This document shows, one piece after another, positions 32,478-47,155 of a stretch of 64,000 nt of DNA. Numbering within the stretch: position 1 is the first letter of the stretch; each line of letters begins with the position of its first letter. A program made the translations under genes and the position numbers. The stretch spans positions 8,522 to 72,521 of the forward strand of contig JAKUCV010007321.1 of NCBI GenBank assembly GCA_028386065.3, given 5' to 3'. The notes under the pieces were generated by a model. The model saw nothing but the letters and a program-made list of their open reading frames with translations. It had not been told where the DNA came from and made no database searches. Source of the stretch: Turnera subulata (lineage: Eukaryota; Streptophyta; Magnoliopsida; Malpighiales; Passifloraceae).

Positions 32478-35400
32478 CTATCTAAGGAGAAAATAGGGAT
32501 CAAAACCTTCCCAATCCGAGTTATCTGCCTGTTTACAGATCAACTGATCGGTAGAGACACCAATCTTTAGCTCGTGTGTCTTTACAACCAACAAATACAG
32601 GTTAGATACCAAGGGGTTGCTGAAATATGGTTCAATAGTTTTACCAAGACTATGAACATCGGAGAGTAAAGCGACACCATCCTGGATACCCCCATTAAAC
32701 AAGCAGTTTGAAAGAGCATAAAAGCCAAGCAAATTTGCGTACAAGGGAAGAAATGCATCCTTGTGGTTACCCACTCCACCAATCCAATCAACCCCTTCAA
32801 GACTCTCAACATGGTCTTTAGCAAACGCTGTCAACTGATTATGAAACCTCATTCTCCAATCATATACAAACGTCATGAACTCATGTCTGTTAGGCGCATT
32901 GGCAGGCCATGATTTTGAAATTGGAAGCTGCTCCAAGTGGTGGCAACAAATCTGACAAATCAATAGCTTCTCTTCGTGATGATTATCGATTTCCTTGTCA
33001 AAAACTCGTCTCACAAGATCTCCTTTAGACACTGCACAGTTTCCTGCCTCAAGCACCCACTGGGAGAGATATTCGAAGTAATCAATCCAGTGACCAAAGA
33101 TGGAAGACAGATACTGGAAACTCAGTTCAATAACTTTCTCCACTTGGGTCGGGACCCCTTCAGCACCAAAGCCATTTCCATTTCTTTTTGAGGAAAAGCA
33201 TTTTTGGACATCCATTGCAAGCCTTTGCCTAATCCCATCATCTTCATCCTCCAGCAGCTTGATGCAAGTGAACCATATGTCCAGCACCTGATGAGCATAC
33301 CTGTTACTAGCTCCTGGCTCAGACAAGGAGCCTACAGTTTTGGAAGAAAGTTTGTGACTGAGCACTGAAGAACCAATAATTTCAGCATGTTCCAACAAAG
33401 AGGATGAAATAATAGATTCAGCTGCTGCCTTCCGTGTGCTAACTTGCTCTGATGAGTCACTATGTTGTTTAATCAGGTTGACAAAAAATGCTACGCATTC
33501 GTACGCATGGGCTGATGTTTCCAATTGATACGATTCACTAGTATTTCTAGTTGTTTTTCCCACGCTGGCAAGCGCATTGGTGGTTAATAAACCAGCAAAC
33601 TGTTTGACGCATATAGCCATGCAGCAGATGAGCATCTCTCGAGTCTTTAAATGTCTTGTGAGCTTGTACAAAGATAACAGCTTATCCCAAAACAGAAGCA
33701 TGGAATCAAAATCCAGAGTACCAATGTATAGAATGTCTGCAGACTTTTCAGCATCATGTTTGTGAAACTGCAGCAAGTTCCAAGTGTAAAGAATCCTGAG
33801 CATGTGATATCTACATCTATGGTTCTTTTCAGAGTCCAAGAGCTTATTCAGTGTCTCCTGGAGGTTTGACTTTGCCCATTCCTGAATAACTCCAATTTCA
33901 TAGCTAGGTAACCCAGAGCTAAATTCTGTTGATTTTATGAGCTTCAACAGCCATTTTAATGTTGCAAGTCGAACTTCGTAAGATGGATCCGACAAGGAAC
34001 GAATTAACCTTTCCTGGAGTCCTGGAGATTCATTATCTGCCTCAGGCTGCTTTAACAACTCTGTGTTAGGTGGTAAATATGGCTGCGGTATCTCAAGAAC
34101 CTCTTCAGCTACTTCTTCAGATGGGTACAGCACACAGCTGAAGTAGGAGATGGTTGCTTGTTCGCACAATTCTGCTATTGTTGGATCATAGTATGATCGT
34201 ATGCAAGAATCTTCCAAATCAAGGCATTCTGTTGAGAGCTCCAACAAAAGATAACGGACGGTTGAAAAAGTTTCCCTGTCATGGCCTGTTCTTGAAATAC
34301 TGAGCATATGATCCAGCACCCTCACAAATAAGGTATTGAGGATAGGGCATGGGCACACTCTAGGATTGGCAATCCATGATCTCTTTGCAAGAACTTGTAC
34401 CAAGTCACTAAGAATTTTTTCTTTCTTAGAAAAGTCTGCTAGGTTTCTGCAATTTGCATCGAGAAGGGAGCACAATTGCAATAGCATTCCATGAATCGAA
34501 TTATAGGAAACATTCCGAGATCCACTGGTTTGGTTCAACAACGTGGAGGAAAACAAAGCATCTGTGGTTTGAATATCCAGGGAGGGCAACTCAGAGGCAA
34601 TATTCAGAAGAACAGTTGGCAGTTTCTCATTTGATACCAGTCCCGTTAAAGCTCTAGAAGCAAGAACACGAATCCGTAAATTGCTTTGACTTGAGCACCT
34701 CTTAATAAAAGGCATAAAAAGGAAAGGATCCAGGTCGTCACCACTCTCGCTAGCAATTGTAGAAGGCTTGAGCCTCGATAAAAGAATTAACATAGGGCAC
34801 AAACTTGGATGAACAACCTTTGCCAGCTTAGATTCAAAATGTCCAGAGGTATCGGCCACAAGAGAATCGGTAGCAACTTTCAGTTCATTGTAAATAAATG
34901 GATGCAATAAGGGATACCTTCAGGAAGAAGAAAATTCAATTAGCTGCAACTTAAGAAATCAAAAAATTATCATCCAACTAAATAGCAGGACCACATGGGA
35001 ATGGGATGTATCAAATGAACACTCATAATCAGACATTTAAACAATGCACAAATTTCCATAAAGTGACCAAAATGATTTCAGGAATAAAAGCTCTGACCTC
35101 CACAATCCTAATCAAGGGTTAGGGAAATCCACACATCCTAGGTAGTAAGATTTTCAACACAGAAAGAAATGCTATTCATTTTGCAGAAAAAATGCTATAA
35201 AGACTGGCCATAAACCATACATATGCAAAAGACTACTCTTGTTTCCCATGGCACTACCAGCAAAAGAACAAAATTTTTACAAGCTTGGGCCAAAGTTCAT
35301 TCATGATGGTGAGACAATTTCTCCAACCATGGAAACTGAACATTGAACTGTCATGAGCATTCTAAGGCTGCATAACTATATCAAAGTCAGAGTTGCATAC

Positions 35401-38400
35401 CTGTGAAAAAATTCAAGCCCGGTTAATGCACGTCTTGCAGATTCTCGCTTTTGAACATTTAAAAATCCTAACATGCGTCGTACCAATGCTGTATACGCAA
35501 GACATGCACCATTCCGAACCTCCCAGTATGGAGAAGAGAAAGAGCGTATGGAAACAATCAGAGCTTCCGCAGCAAAACCAGAAGTATCAGTTGCCAGGTT
35601 TGTATCATTAAAAGCAGCTCTAAGAACATTAAAGGCATGCACAGTTGGAACTACACCCTCATCTCTAATCTTTGAGGTCTTTTCTATCACATCCACCGGA
35701 AATTGATGTGCAGAATCAGGCTCTTCTTCTGACTTTGTGGATGAAAACTTGCTTGAACTGGCTTGTCTACTTTTGACATCAGTTGGATCCAACAAAGATC
35801 TACTAGCTAGATCTATTAGCCATCGTAGAGCACGAGGCAGGAGTTTCTTTGGTGCTCCATCAGGTTCTGAGAGAAATAGAGCAATGAATGCTGCAGGAAT
35901 ACCTGCACTTCTTCTTAATAAATCATCTACAACTTGTCCCTCGGCCACAGTTCTATCCATGACTTGCTCCATCCAAGATTCTGTTAATTTACAGAGTCTG
36001 GAAAGGACAATCATACCAGGGAAAAGGCATAATAAGTAAATCAAGAAAGAACCATTTATAAGCTAAACTATATGTGTAATTGTCACACAACAAATAAAAT
36101 AGAGCTGGTGGTTCAAGATTCATCATCTGGCTTTTCCTTATTCACTTGGTGCAGTCCTAGCATCTTCCAGTACTCTGCAACACTGGAATGGGGCTGCACG
36201 GTTCACTTTACATTACACAAAATCTTAGATGCTTTTCATGTTTTTGTTTGCCACTGTAAGAGCTAGAGCTAGTTTTTCAGCTTTTCACCTTATGACTGGG
36301 TACTGATGTATTGTAATGGGTGACTTTTTTAGCATTTTTTAATGCAAAACCATGATTAGCATCGAAAAAGAAAAAAAAAACACAACAAATAAATAGTATA
36401 TAAAGAAGAACTTTGACACATCCGGAAGCCACCAAAAACAGTTAAGCATCTCAGATTTCCTTCAAAATATACGACCTTTATTTTCCAAGCTGGGGAGTTG
36501 ATTCTGAGCATTGCAGTTTTAAAAAACATTACAGACAAGCTTCGATATGCAAGAGAAAGAAGTCATGATTGTTTCCTTTCAATTTCAAGAGTTAGGGACC
36601 AGCAAGATTTAGTATTTGAGGACAAATAATTAACTTTCTGAGAGAACACCTAATTGAAATATTCCATCTATAGAATGAAGATTGTATCATCAAAAAGAAA
36701 GAAAAAAAAAAGACGTGATCTTTCAATCAGATTCAAGAGAAAGACAGTGTAACAAGAAGCATTCAACCTTAATACTGCCATCCCTATATAACTCTGACCA
36801 GAAGAAGTTACAAGGCAACAAACATATAAAATATATGGGAAAGTGAGTAAATAATACCTTGGCTCATTTGAGCAAAGTAAACGGTTGCAAAGAGCTGTAA
36901 ATCCAGCCCTGGTCTTATCAATTGCTCCATTGTGCTTCATCTTCAGAAGGACTTCCAAGAAGTGATTCCCAATTAGTTCAAGTTGTTTCAAGTCGAGCAC
37001 TGGTTCAGCAATTGTCAATGTCATGGCATCAGCAGCATCAGTACTGAGGGCAACAGACTCTGATGAACCGGAGCAACTACTTATGCAGGGCAATGGAATT
37101 TTCCTTATGATGGTTCCCAGAAGAAGGCTCACCTGTCAAAGGAAAAATGTGTATAACTCAGCAAACCCAATCAGAGTATACACAAATTTTTTCGTTTTAA
37201 GTACTTTCAAACTTGAAACCCGTTTTATTAGTGGCAAAATGTTATTCAAGAAATTATACTCTGAATAAAGCATCAAGCAACAGGACCAAAGAAATAAAAT
37301 TAAGTTATTTCGAACTTGAAATGTTTATTATCAGTGAGAAAATGGTGTTGGAAATAATACTCTGAATACAGTTTCAAGCAACAATGTCATGACTAGAGAA
37401 GTGATAGTCGGATACCATTGACTGTACATTTTGTAACAAAGGCAAGCAACCGAACAAAAAGCAAAGTACCTCTTTCATAGCAAGCCAGCAACCAACCATG
37501 ACAATCTGTTCAGATGCTCTGCTATCCTGCACGTGTTTTGAATTGTCACCTTCATCTTCTGATGATCTTGCAGGATTTATCTCATCCATCAAGTAAGAAT
37601 CATCATCAACCATTTCATCAATATCAGGCAAATACCAAGCATCTGCAGAAACCACCCAAAGTGCTAATGAAGTTATTCGCATAATAAGCTTCAAGAGTGC
37701 TTCCAAGGCATGTTTCATGTCTGAAATGCTAGACATCACTGCATCAGAATTCCAATCCAATTCCTCAAAAGTGTAACGTAGTGTAAGCAATACACCATGA
37801 ACAAAGCTATTCTTGCAAGCTTCAGAAAGATCTCGCTCTCCATCCCCAACAGCAATAGTTAGCCAATTGATCAGTGATTTTATATATTCTACAACAGGAG
37901 GCCTAGGCAAAATAACCTCACTATTCCCATCGACCAATTCATGTTTTGATACAGAACATTGAACATCAGTTGAAGCCCTAATTATCCAGCCCAACTCCAC
38001 AACATACTTCCGGAATATAAGCCTAAAAGTCAGGGCACCGGCATCACTTTCTCTCACACGTGGGCTAGATACTAAATTCTTGGCCCAGATAATTAGTTTT
38101 TCCACAGTGTCTTTACTGGTAATGCCAGGAAGGGGGTTGGGAAAATGGAGCAAGATGCGAAAAGAGTTCTCTCTTAGCCTGTCCCAACTATCAACAATAG
38201 ATCCAACTAATAACAGAGTTGAATCAGGTGAAGTCACCCCCTTACTGTACGGATTGAGACAACTTTCAAGAGAAACAGAACCGGCATTGTCTTCCGAATG
38301 CGGTACAATAGACCAGACATTAAGCATTATCAAAATCAGTTCCATTGCCATTATTTTTCTCTTGTATGGAGCAGAAGGATAGCATGAGCAAAACAGAAAA

Positions 38401-40775
38401 CCAGAGAGCCACCTCATGAAACTAAAAAGATCTTCCGACCTCTGAACCGCAGCTTCCTCAACTCCATTAGTTGACAGTTCAATATTACTTTGGTTCACGA
38501 GGGGTTGCCAGCTCCCCAGCTTAAATTGTCTCTCCAAGGCTGTTCGGACCCGAGAAAAGAACTTTCTAAATAAGCTGGTCCATTTCATCTGAAAACCAGT
38601 TGAGCAACTCCTCATGTTCAACGGTACAGCTTTCTTTAAAAGAGTGAGTTCCAGATGAGAAGGAAGACTGGCAGTCTTTGGGTTTAGGAAGAGAGATTCT
38701 GCAGCGTCAACACGAAGTAACTCATCTGCATGGGTCAATGACAATACTAGCCACTCAACCACGACCCTCACCTTTATGCCTTTAATGCATAGAAGAGCAT
38801 GCAGATTTGTAGTTTCAGTTGCCACAAAGCCTTTTGGCTGAAGCGTAGCTGAAGTAGGGCACAGATCAACATCACCTTCAATCAAAGCTAGTGCTCGACA
38901 AACTTTAAGCAAAGAAACTAAGACAGCCACTTGTTGTTCAACACCAAGTTCCATGTTTCTATAAACGACCTTGGGAAATGACACTTCACTGTCCTCCCCA
39001 TTAGGTCCAACTGATATAAAAGCAAGCATAGGAAATATGCTATCTTCGTCAACTTCAAGTAAAACTGGCAAAGCATAAGTGTTCAGATTTGATCGAAGCT
39101 TTGAAACCCCAGAAGCAAGTCCATACAAAAAAGGGGGCAAGCAATGTTGTCTGTAAACTGCATAACCCTTCTCAATACCATCACTGTTCCAACATTCATC
39201 ACGCAAGTACTCTAGGAAAGATTTCAGGAATGATGTGGCAGCACAACAGACATCATCGTCAATATAAGCTTGGACAGTTTCAAACAGCAGGTTAGGGCTC
39301 ATATCCAGTACAGTTTTCGCACCCAGCCTTTTAGTCAGCAAAGCTAAAGGAACATATCTGCCCTTACAGCGTGGCCCTAACCGGAGTAGATCTGAAGCAA
39401 TCTTCCGCAAAAAAGATTTGATTCTCTCTCCACCCTCTCCCCAGTGAAGAGTAGATTGGATGTCCAAAAGAAGATCAAAGACCAGATGAACTTGCTTCAC
39501 TGTTTGACTGAGAGGATCCTCCAAGTTATTCCAAATATTCCTCAAAATTCGGGTCCCCATCTCAACAGGCATTGGCTCATAAACACCCGACAAATCAGTG
39601 ACGTTTCCTAGTATAGATGTCTTAATCTGCTGCAAACAAATTTGCATCACCGTCAATGCATGAAAATTAAAATGCCCATCAACAGGGTTCTCACAATAGT
39701 TACATATCTCGGGCAAAATACCATCGTACAAAATAGTTTTAACAGAACCACCACCGCGGCCACCATTCACCTCACCACCAACCAAACCATTACCACTCAA
39801 AACAGCAAAATGGGTATTCAATACCGTCCTTGAAACAGCAGTAAGAATCCCTCTAATCAAACTCAGCCTACTCAAAACCTCAAAACTACTAATCTCAGAG
39901 CAGAAATCCCCTTTAAAAGGAACCTTCAGGACAGCATCACTAAACTCACTATCACTACAGACAGGAATATTGAATATACCTCGAATGATCACCAAACCCA
40001 GCTCATCACCGGTAAGACAGACCTGAAGTGCAGCAAACAAGCTCACTCCGGCCGCCACGAAACAGTCCCTTGAAAAAGCCGTGGACTTCAATACAGAAAC
40101 CAAAACCCCCAAAGCCCTCTCCATAACAGAACCATCATCACTAAACTTCACCGGAAACCGCTGGAGCAAGTAGTACAAACAAGACAAACTCTCCTGACAC
40201 TGCTCCATAACAATAGGGGACGGCCTGGCATACTCTTCCACCTCCGAAACGACACCTTCCAGTCCCAAAACGGCATCCCAGGCAACCAAAACCGCACAGT
40301 CCTCAACCACATCCAGTAAATAACCCAGCTTGGGCATGCCCATGACGGACAAAACCACGCGCGACAAGCAAAACCGTTTGTACCCATTTTGCCCCTGGCA
40401 GAGCTCCCTGAAGCAGGCGCCGATCAGGGCCTGGTGGTCTTTGTTGTTGACTTTGCATAGGGAGGAGATGAGAGTGCGGTGCAGAGGGTGGGAGTTCTCG
40501 AGGAAGAGGATCTGGAGGTAGAGGCGACACGTCGTTTTGAGGAGCGAAAGGGGTTGGTCGTCGTTGAGGGATTTGGTGAAGGAGGCGGCGAGGTTTTTGG
40601 CGTGGGGGAGTTGGGAGTGGAGTGAAGTGAGGGTGGTGAGGTGGGCGAGGTCGGTGAAGAAAGGGGAGGAGGGGTTAGGGTTTGTGGGGAGGGAAGAAGA
40701 GTAGGACGGAGGGAAGACGACGGCGCTGTAGGTGTAGCGGTGGCGGTGCTGCAGCGCGCGCCACTTGGCCGACAT
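32478..40775 (-). CDS. THADA: THADA / Trm732 homologue (DUF2428 armadillo-like protein)
   Basis: Very large helical-repeat protein. The yeast homologue Trm732 partners the Trm7 methyltransferase for 2'-O-methylation at tRNA position 32, and plant members are presumed to do the same. Exons 40775-37470, 37132-36858, 35997-35401 and 34917-32478 sum to 6618 nt and give 2205 residues, full length for the family. Exon 1 alone encodes 1102 residues, mostly alpha-helical and Leu-rich. The DUF2428 core is in exons 2-3, with its signature DDLLRRSAGIPAAF, the motif ALRWLIDLA, HAFNVLRAAFNDTNL and YWEVRNGACLAYTALVRRM. The C-terminal half is HEAT-like (DPSYEVRLATLKWLLKL, EDDGIRQRLAMDVQKC). The long open exons make the identification secure. 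A GT/AC microsatellite (about 40786-40801) lies just upstream of the start. Intron 2 carries a retroposed insertion. Confidence 0.93.
36099..36380 (+). mobile_element. Poly-A retroposon in THADA intron 2
   Basis: About 282 bp ending in an A-rich tail (36365-36380), bounded by duplications of CACAACAAATAAA at 36086-36098 and 36381-36393. The combination indicates target-primed insertion. The body is not recognisably coding and has no clear pol III boxes, so it may be a 5'-truncated LINE tail or an unrecognised SINE. It sits antisense to THADA. Confidence 0.7.
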
Positions 40776-42225
40776 GTTTTTTTGTGTGTGTGTGTGTGTG
40801 TTCGGAGAGGAGAGGAATGGAGTTGGCGGCGAGGGGGTTTAGCGGTTGGGTTTAGGGCATCACCGGGGCGGGAAAGGGAGTGAAAAGACGGCGGGCGGTC
40901 AGAGTGGTGTCGTTTTGGTTTTAGTCAAATCTAATTTCTCGAACAATAAAAAAAAAAAATCATGTTCATATTATTTATTTAATTTCCTTTGAAATATAAT
41001 TAGAGACGATATTTATTTACGAATACAAGAGAACATAGTGCAAACCAAACTTTTTTTATTAAAACGTCATCATTTTCATTGAAATGAAGGTGATTCTCTT
41101 TTGACGAATTTATAAATACATTCAGGTAGATCATTGTGTATGCATTCAAATTTTGTCCTAAATCGGTAGGACATCCGTCCCTTTTCTTTTGTTGTCTTAA
41201 GAGGTAAACAAATTTAAAAATTGGCTTGTCCCATTGTGCTTGACCTATGTTCCATAAGACATCCTAGCATAATTGCTAACCAATCTGCAAGCATATCATT
41301 CTCCCTGTGCACCAAAGCAAAATTCAAAAGAGTCAGCTAAACTCAGAATACAAGAAAGAAATCCAAAATAGAAACCAAACTCAATATTAAACTAATAAAC
41401 TTTTTTGATATAAATTAAACTAATAAACTTATATGAAAAGTTCCAATTTAGTCTACTTGTCGTCATTCATGTACATATTCACCATGTCAAAAACACTAAA
41501 TTCTCAATTCGAATTATCTCTCATATAAATTAACGATTTTACAAGTATTTCTGATTTCAAATTTAAATTTTTAATTGTTATGTAATTCATCAAATATAAA
41601 AATTTTAGTCATGGTAATCCCATCTCACACAAAGGATAAAAAAAAATTATAATAATGTCGCCCTCCAACATGACTGCACATTGTGTTTTTTTTTTTCCCG
41701 ATAACTATGACTGCAGGTCGTTGCATTATAAAAGAATGACTGTGAACAATAATTTAGTGATAAAATAAAGAGTTATCTCACAAAAGCGAAGCATATAAAA
41801 TAATAAATAAAGTGAAAATAGTTGCAACCAATATGAATTAATACATTTTTTTGGCCATTTTGAATCAATAAAATTAGGATTAGGTGGTATGCAATAATAT
41901 AAGTCCAATGACAACAATAGAAAATCTCTCTTGAAAACCATATTAGATGGTTTTTTTTGTATATATATTTTTTAAAATCTTGCGAATCCGTTAAACCAAG
42001 GGCTAGTAGGGCTTAAGTTAGTTCACTGGACTCTATCCGAGTTGAACCCAGATCCCTGCAAGCCCAGCCCAGATTCATTAACTAAGGAAAACGGAACCAA
42101 TTTTCCTCCAATTAGGGTTTAGGGCTTGCATATAAAGCTCGTGGCTTTCTCACTTGCCCTCTCTGCTTAGTCTTCCTCGCTGCTTCGTCGCCGTCTCTCC
42201 CTCTCGAGGAGGATCTGATCACAAC
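40776..42225. other. Intergenic between THADA and RPS9 (divergent genes)
   Basis: Shared upstream region of two head-to-head genes, about 1.45 kb. Mostly AT-rich, with a short tandem repeat (AAACTAATAAACTT, near 41389 and 41423). RPS9 promoter motifs lie at the right end. Confidence 0.6.
42112..42136 (+). promoter_or_regulatory. Telobox and TATA of RPS9
   Basis: TTAGGGTTTAGGG (reverse telobox, 42112-42124) followed by CATATAAAG (TATA, about 42129-42137), with AGCCCAGCCCA site-II-like motifs at about 42060-42070. This is the standard arrangement of plant ribosomal protein promoters. Confidence 0.75.
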
Positions 42226-44075
<1,850 letters not shown>

Positions 44076-44406
44076 GCATTGAACAAGGCTGCTGGTGGAG
44101 AAGGTGATGAAGAGGACGAGGAGATAGCATTTAACCAATACAGAAGCTCTCAAGCTTTTGGTTTTGTGACAGCAATCTATTTCCCTAGAATTGTTTTTTC
44201 TTAAGTGGCAGATTTTCCGGTCTGTATTCTCCTAGTGGATGTTTGAATATGTGTTTTCTACTCTAATAGTTTGGACTAGAGCATGGTATGGATTTTATAT
44301 ATCTTAGAGCATGGCATGGATTTATATATCTTTCTTATTATGAAACTCGTTGCGGCTGATGAATGGAGGTATTGTTGATGGTCAAACGAATGGATTAGAA
44401 AAACAC

Positions 44407-44409
44407 TTA
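44407..44409. repeat. TTA target-site duplication (left) of Harbinger-like element
   Basis: TTA immediately before the left terminal inverted repeat, matched by TTA at 47708-47710. A 3 bp T-A duplication is characteristic of PIF/Harbinger elements. Confidence 0.7.
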
Positions 44410-44531
44410 GCGTCCGTTTGGATCGTGGGTTTCAGCGCGCGGGATTGGGATTGATCCCAAATTCACTGTTTGGCTGAGCGTTTTTGGAGGGCGGGGTCGG
44501 GAACGGGCTGGGATACAATCCCACGAACCTG

Positions 44532-44541
44532 GGATTGAGGC
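44532..44541. repeat. 10 bp target-site duplication (left) of MITE
   Basis: GGATTGAGGC, exact match to 44703-44712. Confidence 0.85.
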
Positions 44542-44702
44542 AAGGTTTTGAAAACCGGACCGGGCATCGAACCGGCGAAGGTAGTAGATCAATATAACCG
44601 GGACTAAACCGGGGTTCAACCGGAATTTCAGCAGACTGGAGATGTGCTAAAAAGCGGTTGAACCGGGATAACCGGTCGAACCGGTCCGGTTTTGATAACC
44701 TT
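44542..44702. mobile_element. MULE-type MITE nested in the Harbinger-like element
   Basis: 161 bp with terminal inverted repeats: AAGGTTTTGAAAACCGGACC at the left and AAGGTTATCAAAACCGGACC at the right (reverse complement), then CGG in both. Matching 10 bp duplications flank it. Size, 9-10 bp duplication and long inverted ends fit a Mutator-like MITE. The interior is rich in CCGG/AACCGG. It is younger than the element it interrupts. Confidence 0.85.
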
Positions 44703-44712
44703 GGATTGAGGC
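44703..44712. repeat. 10 bp target-site duplication (right) of MITE
   Basis: GGATTGAGGC, second copy. Confidence 0.85.
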
Positions 44713-46817
44713 CTCCAATCCCGAATTTTCAACCCACCCCAGGAGGCCGGGATTGAAAACCCGGGATAGGGATTGAAAATGTGTGACGGGCGTGTCCCTG
44801 CCAACTTTTCGTTAATCCCATTTTACCCCGCTTGTATAAAAGCTTTCTTTTCTCGTTTGGAGAGGTGGAATCGAGCCCGAAACTCTCTCTCTTCCTCCTC
44901 ACAGGTCTGCTGTTGCTCCTCTCCACCTTCTTCTTCTCTTCTTCTTCACCCCGATCCATGGACATCAGAAGCGTGCTTGTGTGGTTTTTGCATGAAATCA
45001 TGTGCTTAAACTTGCTTCTTCCTCTTCTCCATCGTTTCTTCTTCCTCTGACTCATCAAAATCTTGTTAAAATCTAAAGCCCCAAATCAAACCCCAAGAAC
45101 CCTAATTTTCACTTTCATAATTTAAGATGCAATTGGGTCATAATACTGCCTTAAGATGATGCTATCGTTCATTTAACTTGAATTCATCACTAATTCACCA
45201 TCTATTTCAGTTGTGTAGGTGAATTGAAGGTGGGTTGAAGTTCGGGGGGGCTCGACGGGTTGGTCATCTCCGGTGCTCAAGGTAAAAACTAAATGCCCTC
45301 CTCATATGATGATTTTGGTGGTTTTCGATTTCCCCTCACCTGTCTTCCTCTTCCTCTCTACTCTCACTCTCACTATTCTACCTCCAAACGCTATTCCTGC
45401 AATCCACAATTAGCCGTTAATTTGGGTACAATTTATCACTGAAATGCTAATTACCCTCTATTTCTTGTGCTTTGTTCTTAACACAGGCCTTGAGGGTTGT
45501 CCAAACACAGTTTGAAAGTGCTCTTCGGCTACGCACTGCCCACCTCTCGGTAATGGTTCTTTCCTTTGTTCTTCTTCATCTGTGAACTGAGTTCCTATCG
45601 ATGCACCTGGCAAAGGATGTTAGTTTGAGTTTTGCTGCTTATTTTTCTGCACTACTGCAATCTTCTAGGCTCAGGAGTTGCTCAGTCATTTTTAGGAACT
45701 CGGGGGATATCATTTACTTTCAGAAATTATAGAGATTTCGATAGAAAAATCTCTAGTTTTTTTCTTATGTTTTCCATGGTATCAGTTGTCTTGAAGCAAT
45801 GATTTCCCATTCAAGTAGGATTACTTGTCCTTTCCCATATGACAGTAAATATGCTTAATTTCTTCAAAATCCAGCAAACATTCAGCCTTTGGGTCTGCTT
45901 ATTTTATTAGCTGATGCATCAAACCCCACTAATGTCATATTTATATTTCTATCCTTAAATTAGGCTAGGGACTCTTTCAGTTATCTAAATTTGCCTGCTT
46001 ATCCCAAATTTAAGTGCATATCACTGCACAAATTGTTTTTGATCTTTTCCTACAACAGCTAAAGGCAGGAGTACATTCTTGTTTGAGATAAAAGGGAATG
46101 AGTTGGGAGTCATTCAGTTCCTATTTTCCTTTCTTTCTTCGTTTTTTCTTTGTTCTCTCGTTTGGGCAGAAGCTGGATCTTTTCTTCTAATGACTTAATT
46201 GGCTGCATAGATTTGTTGGTACAACAAGCATGCATACCCAGGCTATTTGTTATGTCCTGCATCAATACAAGCACTGTTAGGGTATACTTGCTATGTCCTA
46301 CATCTCAACATAGTCTTTTTGGATTGCATATACTTGTTGCTATGTCCTCCTTCCTCACTATACCTGCTTTAATTTTCTGAGGTAAGTAAAGCGAGATAGA
46401 CTGTCTTTTGTCCTTGTTGAAGTCTTGTATAGTTGTTTTGTTGGTAAGAGTTTTTTGCTTTTGTAAAGGTAGATTTGGCTTCACAATGAGGGTCCATTTT
46501 GGCTTATTCTATATATATGAGCAGAAAATATAAATGAAAGATGACAGAAAAAAAGAAAAAACATGACAGGGAAAGAAGCAATCGTTTGGAATATATGTTT
46601 AGTGCATGATAAAATCTTTCCAACTCCATGGAGCGTGTACTCCTCTTTTGCTAATCTTTTTTGAAACTATAGTAGTATATGGTAGCATGGGACGTTGATG
46701 AGACGTTGAATTATGGTAGCATGGGCTTTTTTGGATGAGAAAATTATAGTAGTATAGTTTGTATATATACGGATATATTCGCTTGCGTGCTGCTATTATT
46801 ATTATTGTATTTACTAG

Positions 46818-47155
46818 GCCGCTGTAATGGCATATACGAGAATTGGGTCTCGGTTAAATCCGTGGTAGATGGATACCCAAATGCCACTTTCAAAGGGTAC
46901 AAAACGTACGATGAGGCGAGACTTGCTTATGTCATAAATGAGGAGCGATGGGTTCGCGAGAAATTTCAAGATGCAATCATGGACGATGTTGCCGAGTCAA
47001 GTAATCGTGGCACCTACCAAATGGGCGCAGCCGTCCCAATGAAGGACACAACGCATGCCAAGCGGGGGTTCACGACTCGGGACTTGAACATGCTTCTAAT
47101 TGGTGTGATTGTTGGCATGTTTGCCATGGCGTTGTTTACTTTCATGACAAAATGA
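46818..47155 (+). pseudogene. Exon with viroplasmin / RNase H1 N-terminal domain and C-terminal membrane helix
   Basis: From the splice acceptor TTTACTAG (ending 46817) the frame runs RCNGIYENWVSVKSVVDGYP, then FKGYKTYDEARLAY, a good match in pattern to the caulimovirus viroplasmin/RNase H1 N-terminal domain (G.Y..W..C...V.G.P.A.FK.F.T..EA). It then has a variable linker with KDTTHAKRGFTTRD and ends in a hydrophobic helix (LNMLLIGVIVGMFAMALFTF) and MTK, stop 47153-47155. The usual upstream part of the domain (the aromatic Y/W-VV-x-G strand) is not found in frame. The ATG at 46787 lies in what looks like intron polypyrimidine sequence. It is most likely the last exon of an element-borne gene whose first coding exon is lost or unrecognised. 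A nucleic-acid-binding domain tethered to a tail anchor is unusual. Confidence 0.55.

Noticed and set aside
36072..36266. A small ORF in THADA intron 2
   Set aside because: It starts outside the retroposed insertion and runs into it across the target-site duplication, so it is a chance ORF.
46787..46817. ATG at 46787 as the start of the viroplasmin-domain protein
   Set aside because: The codons it adds are a poly-Leu stretch encoded by a T-rich intron-like tract ending in TTTACTAG, which is a better splice acceptor than coding sequence.
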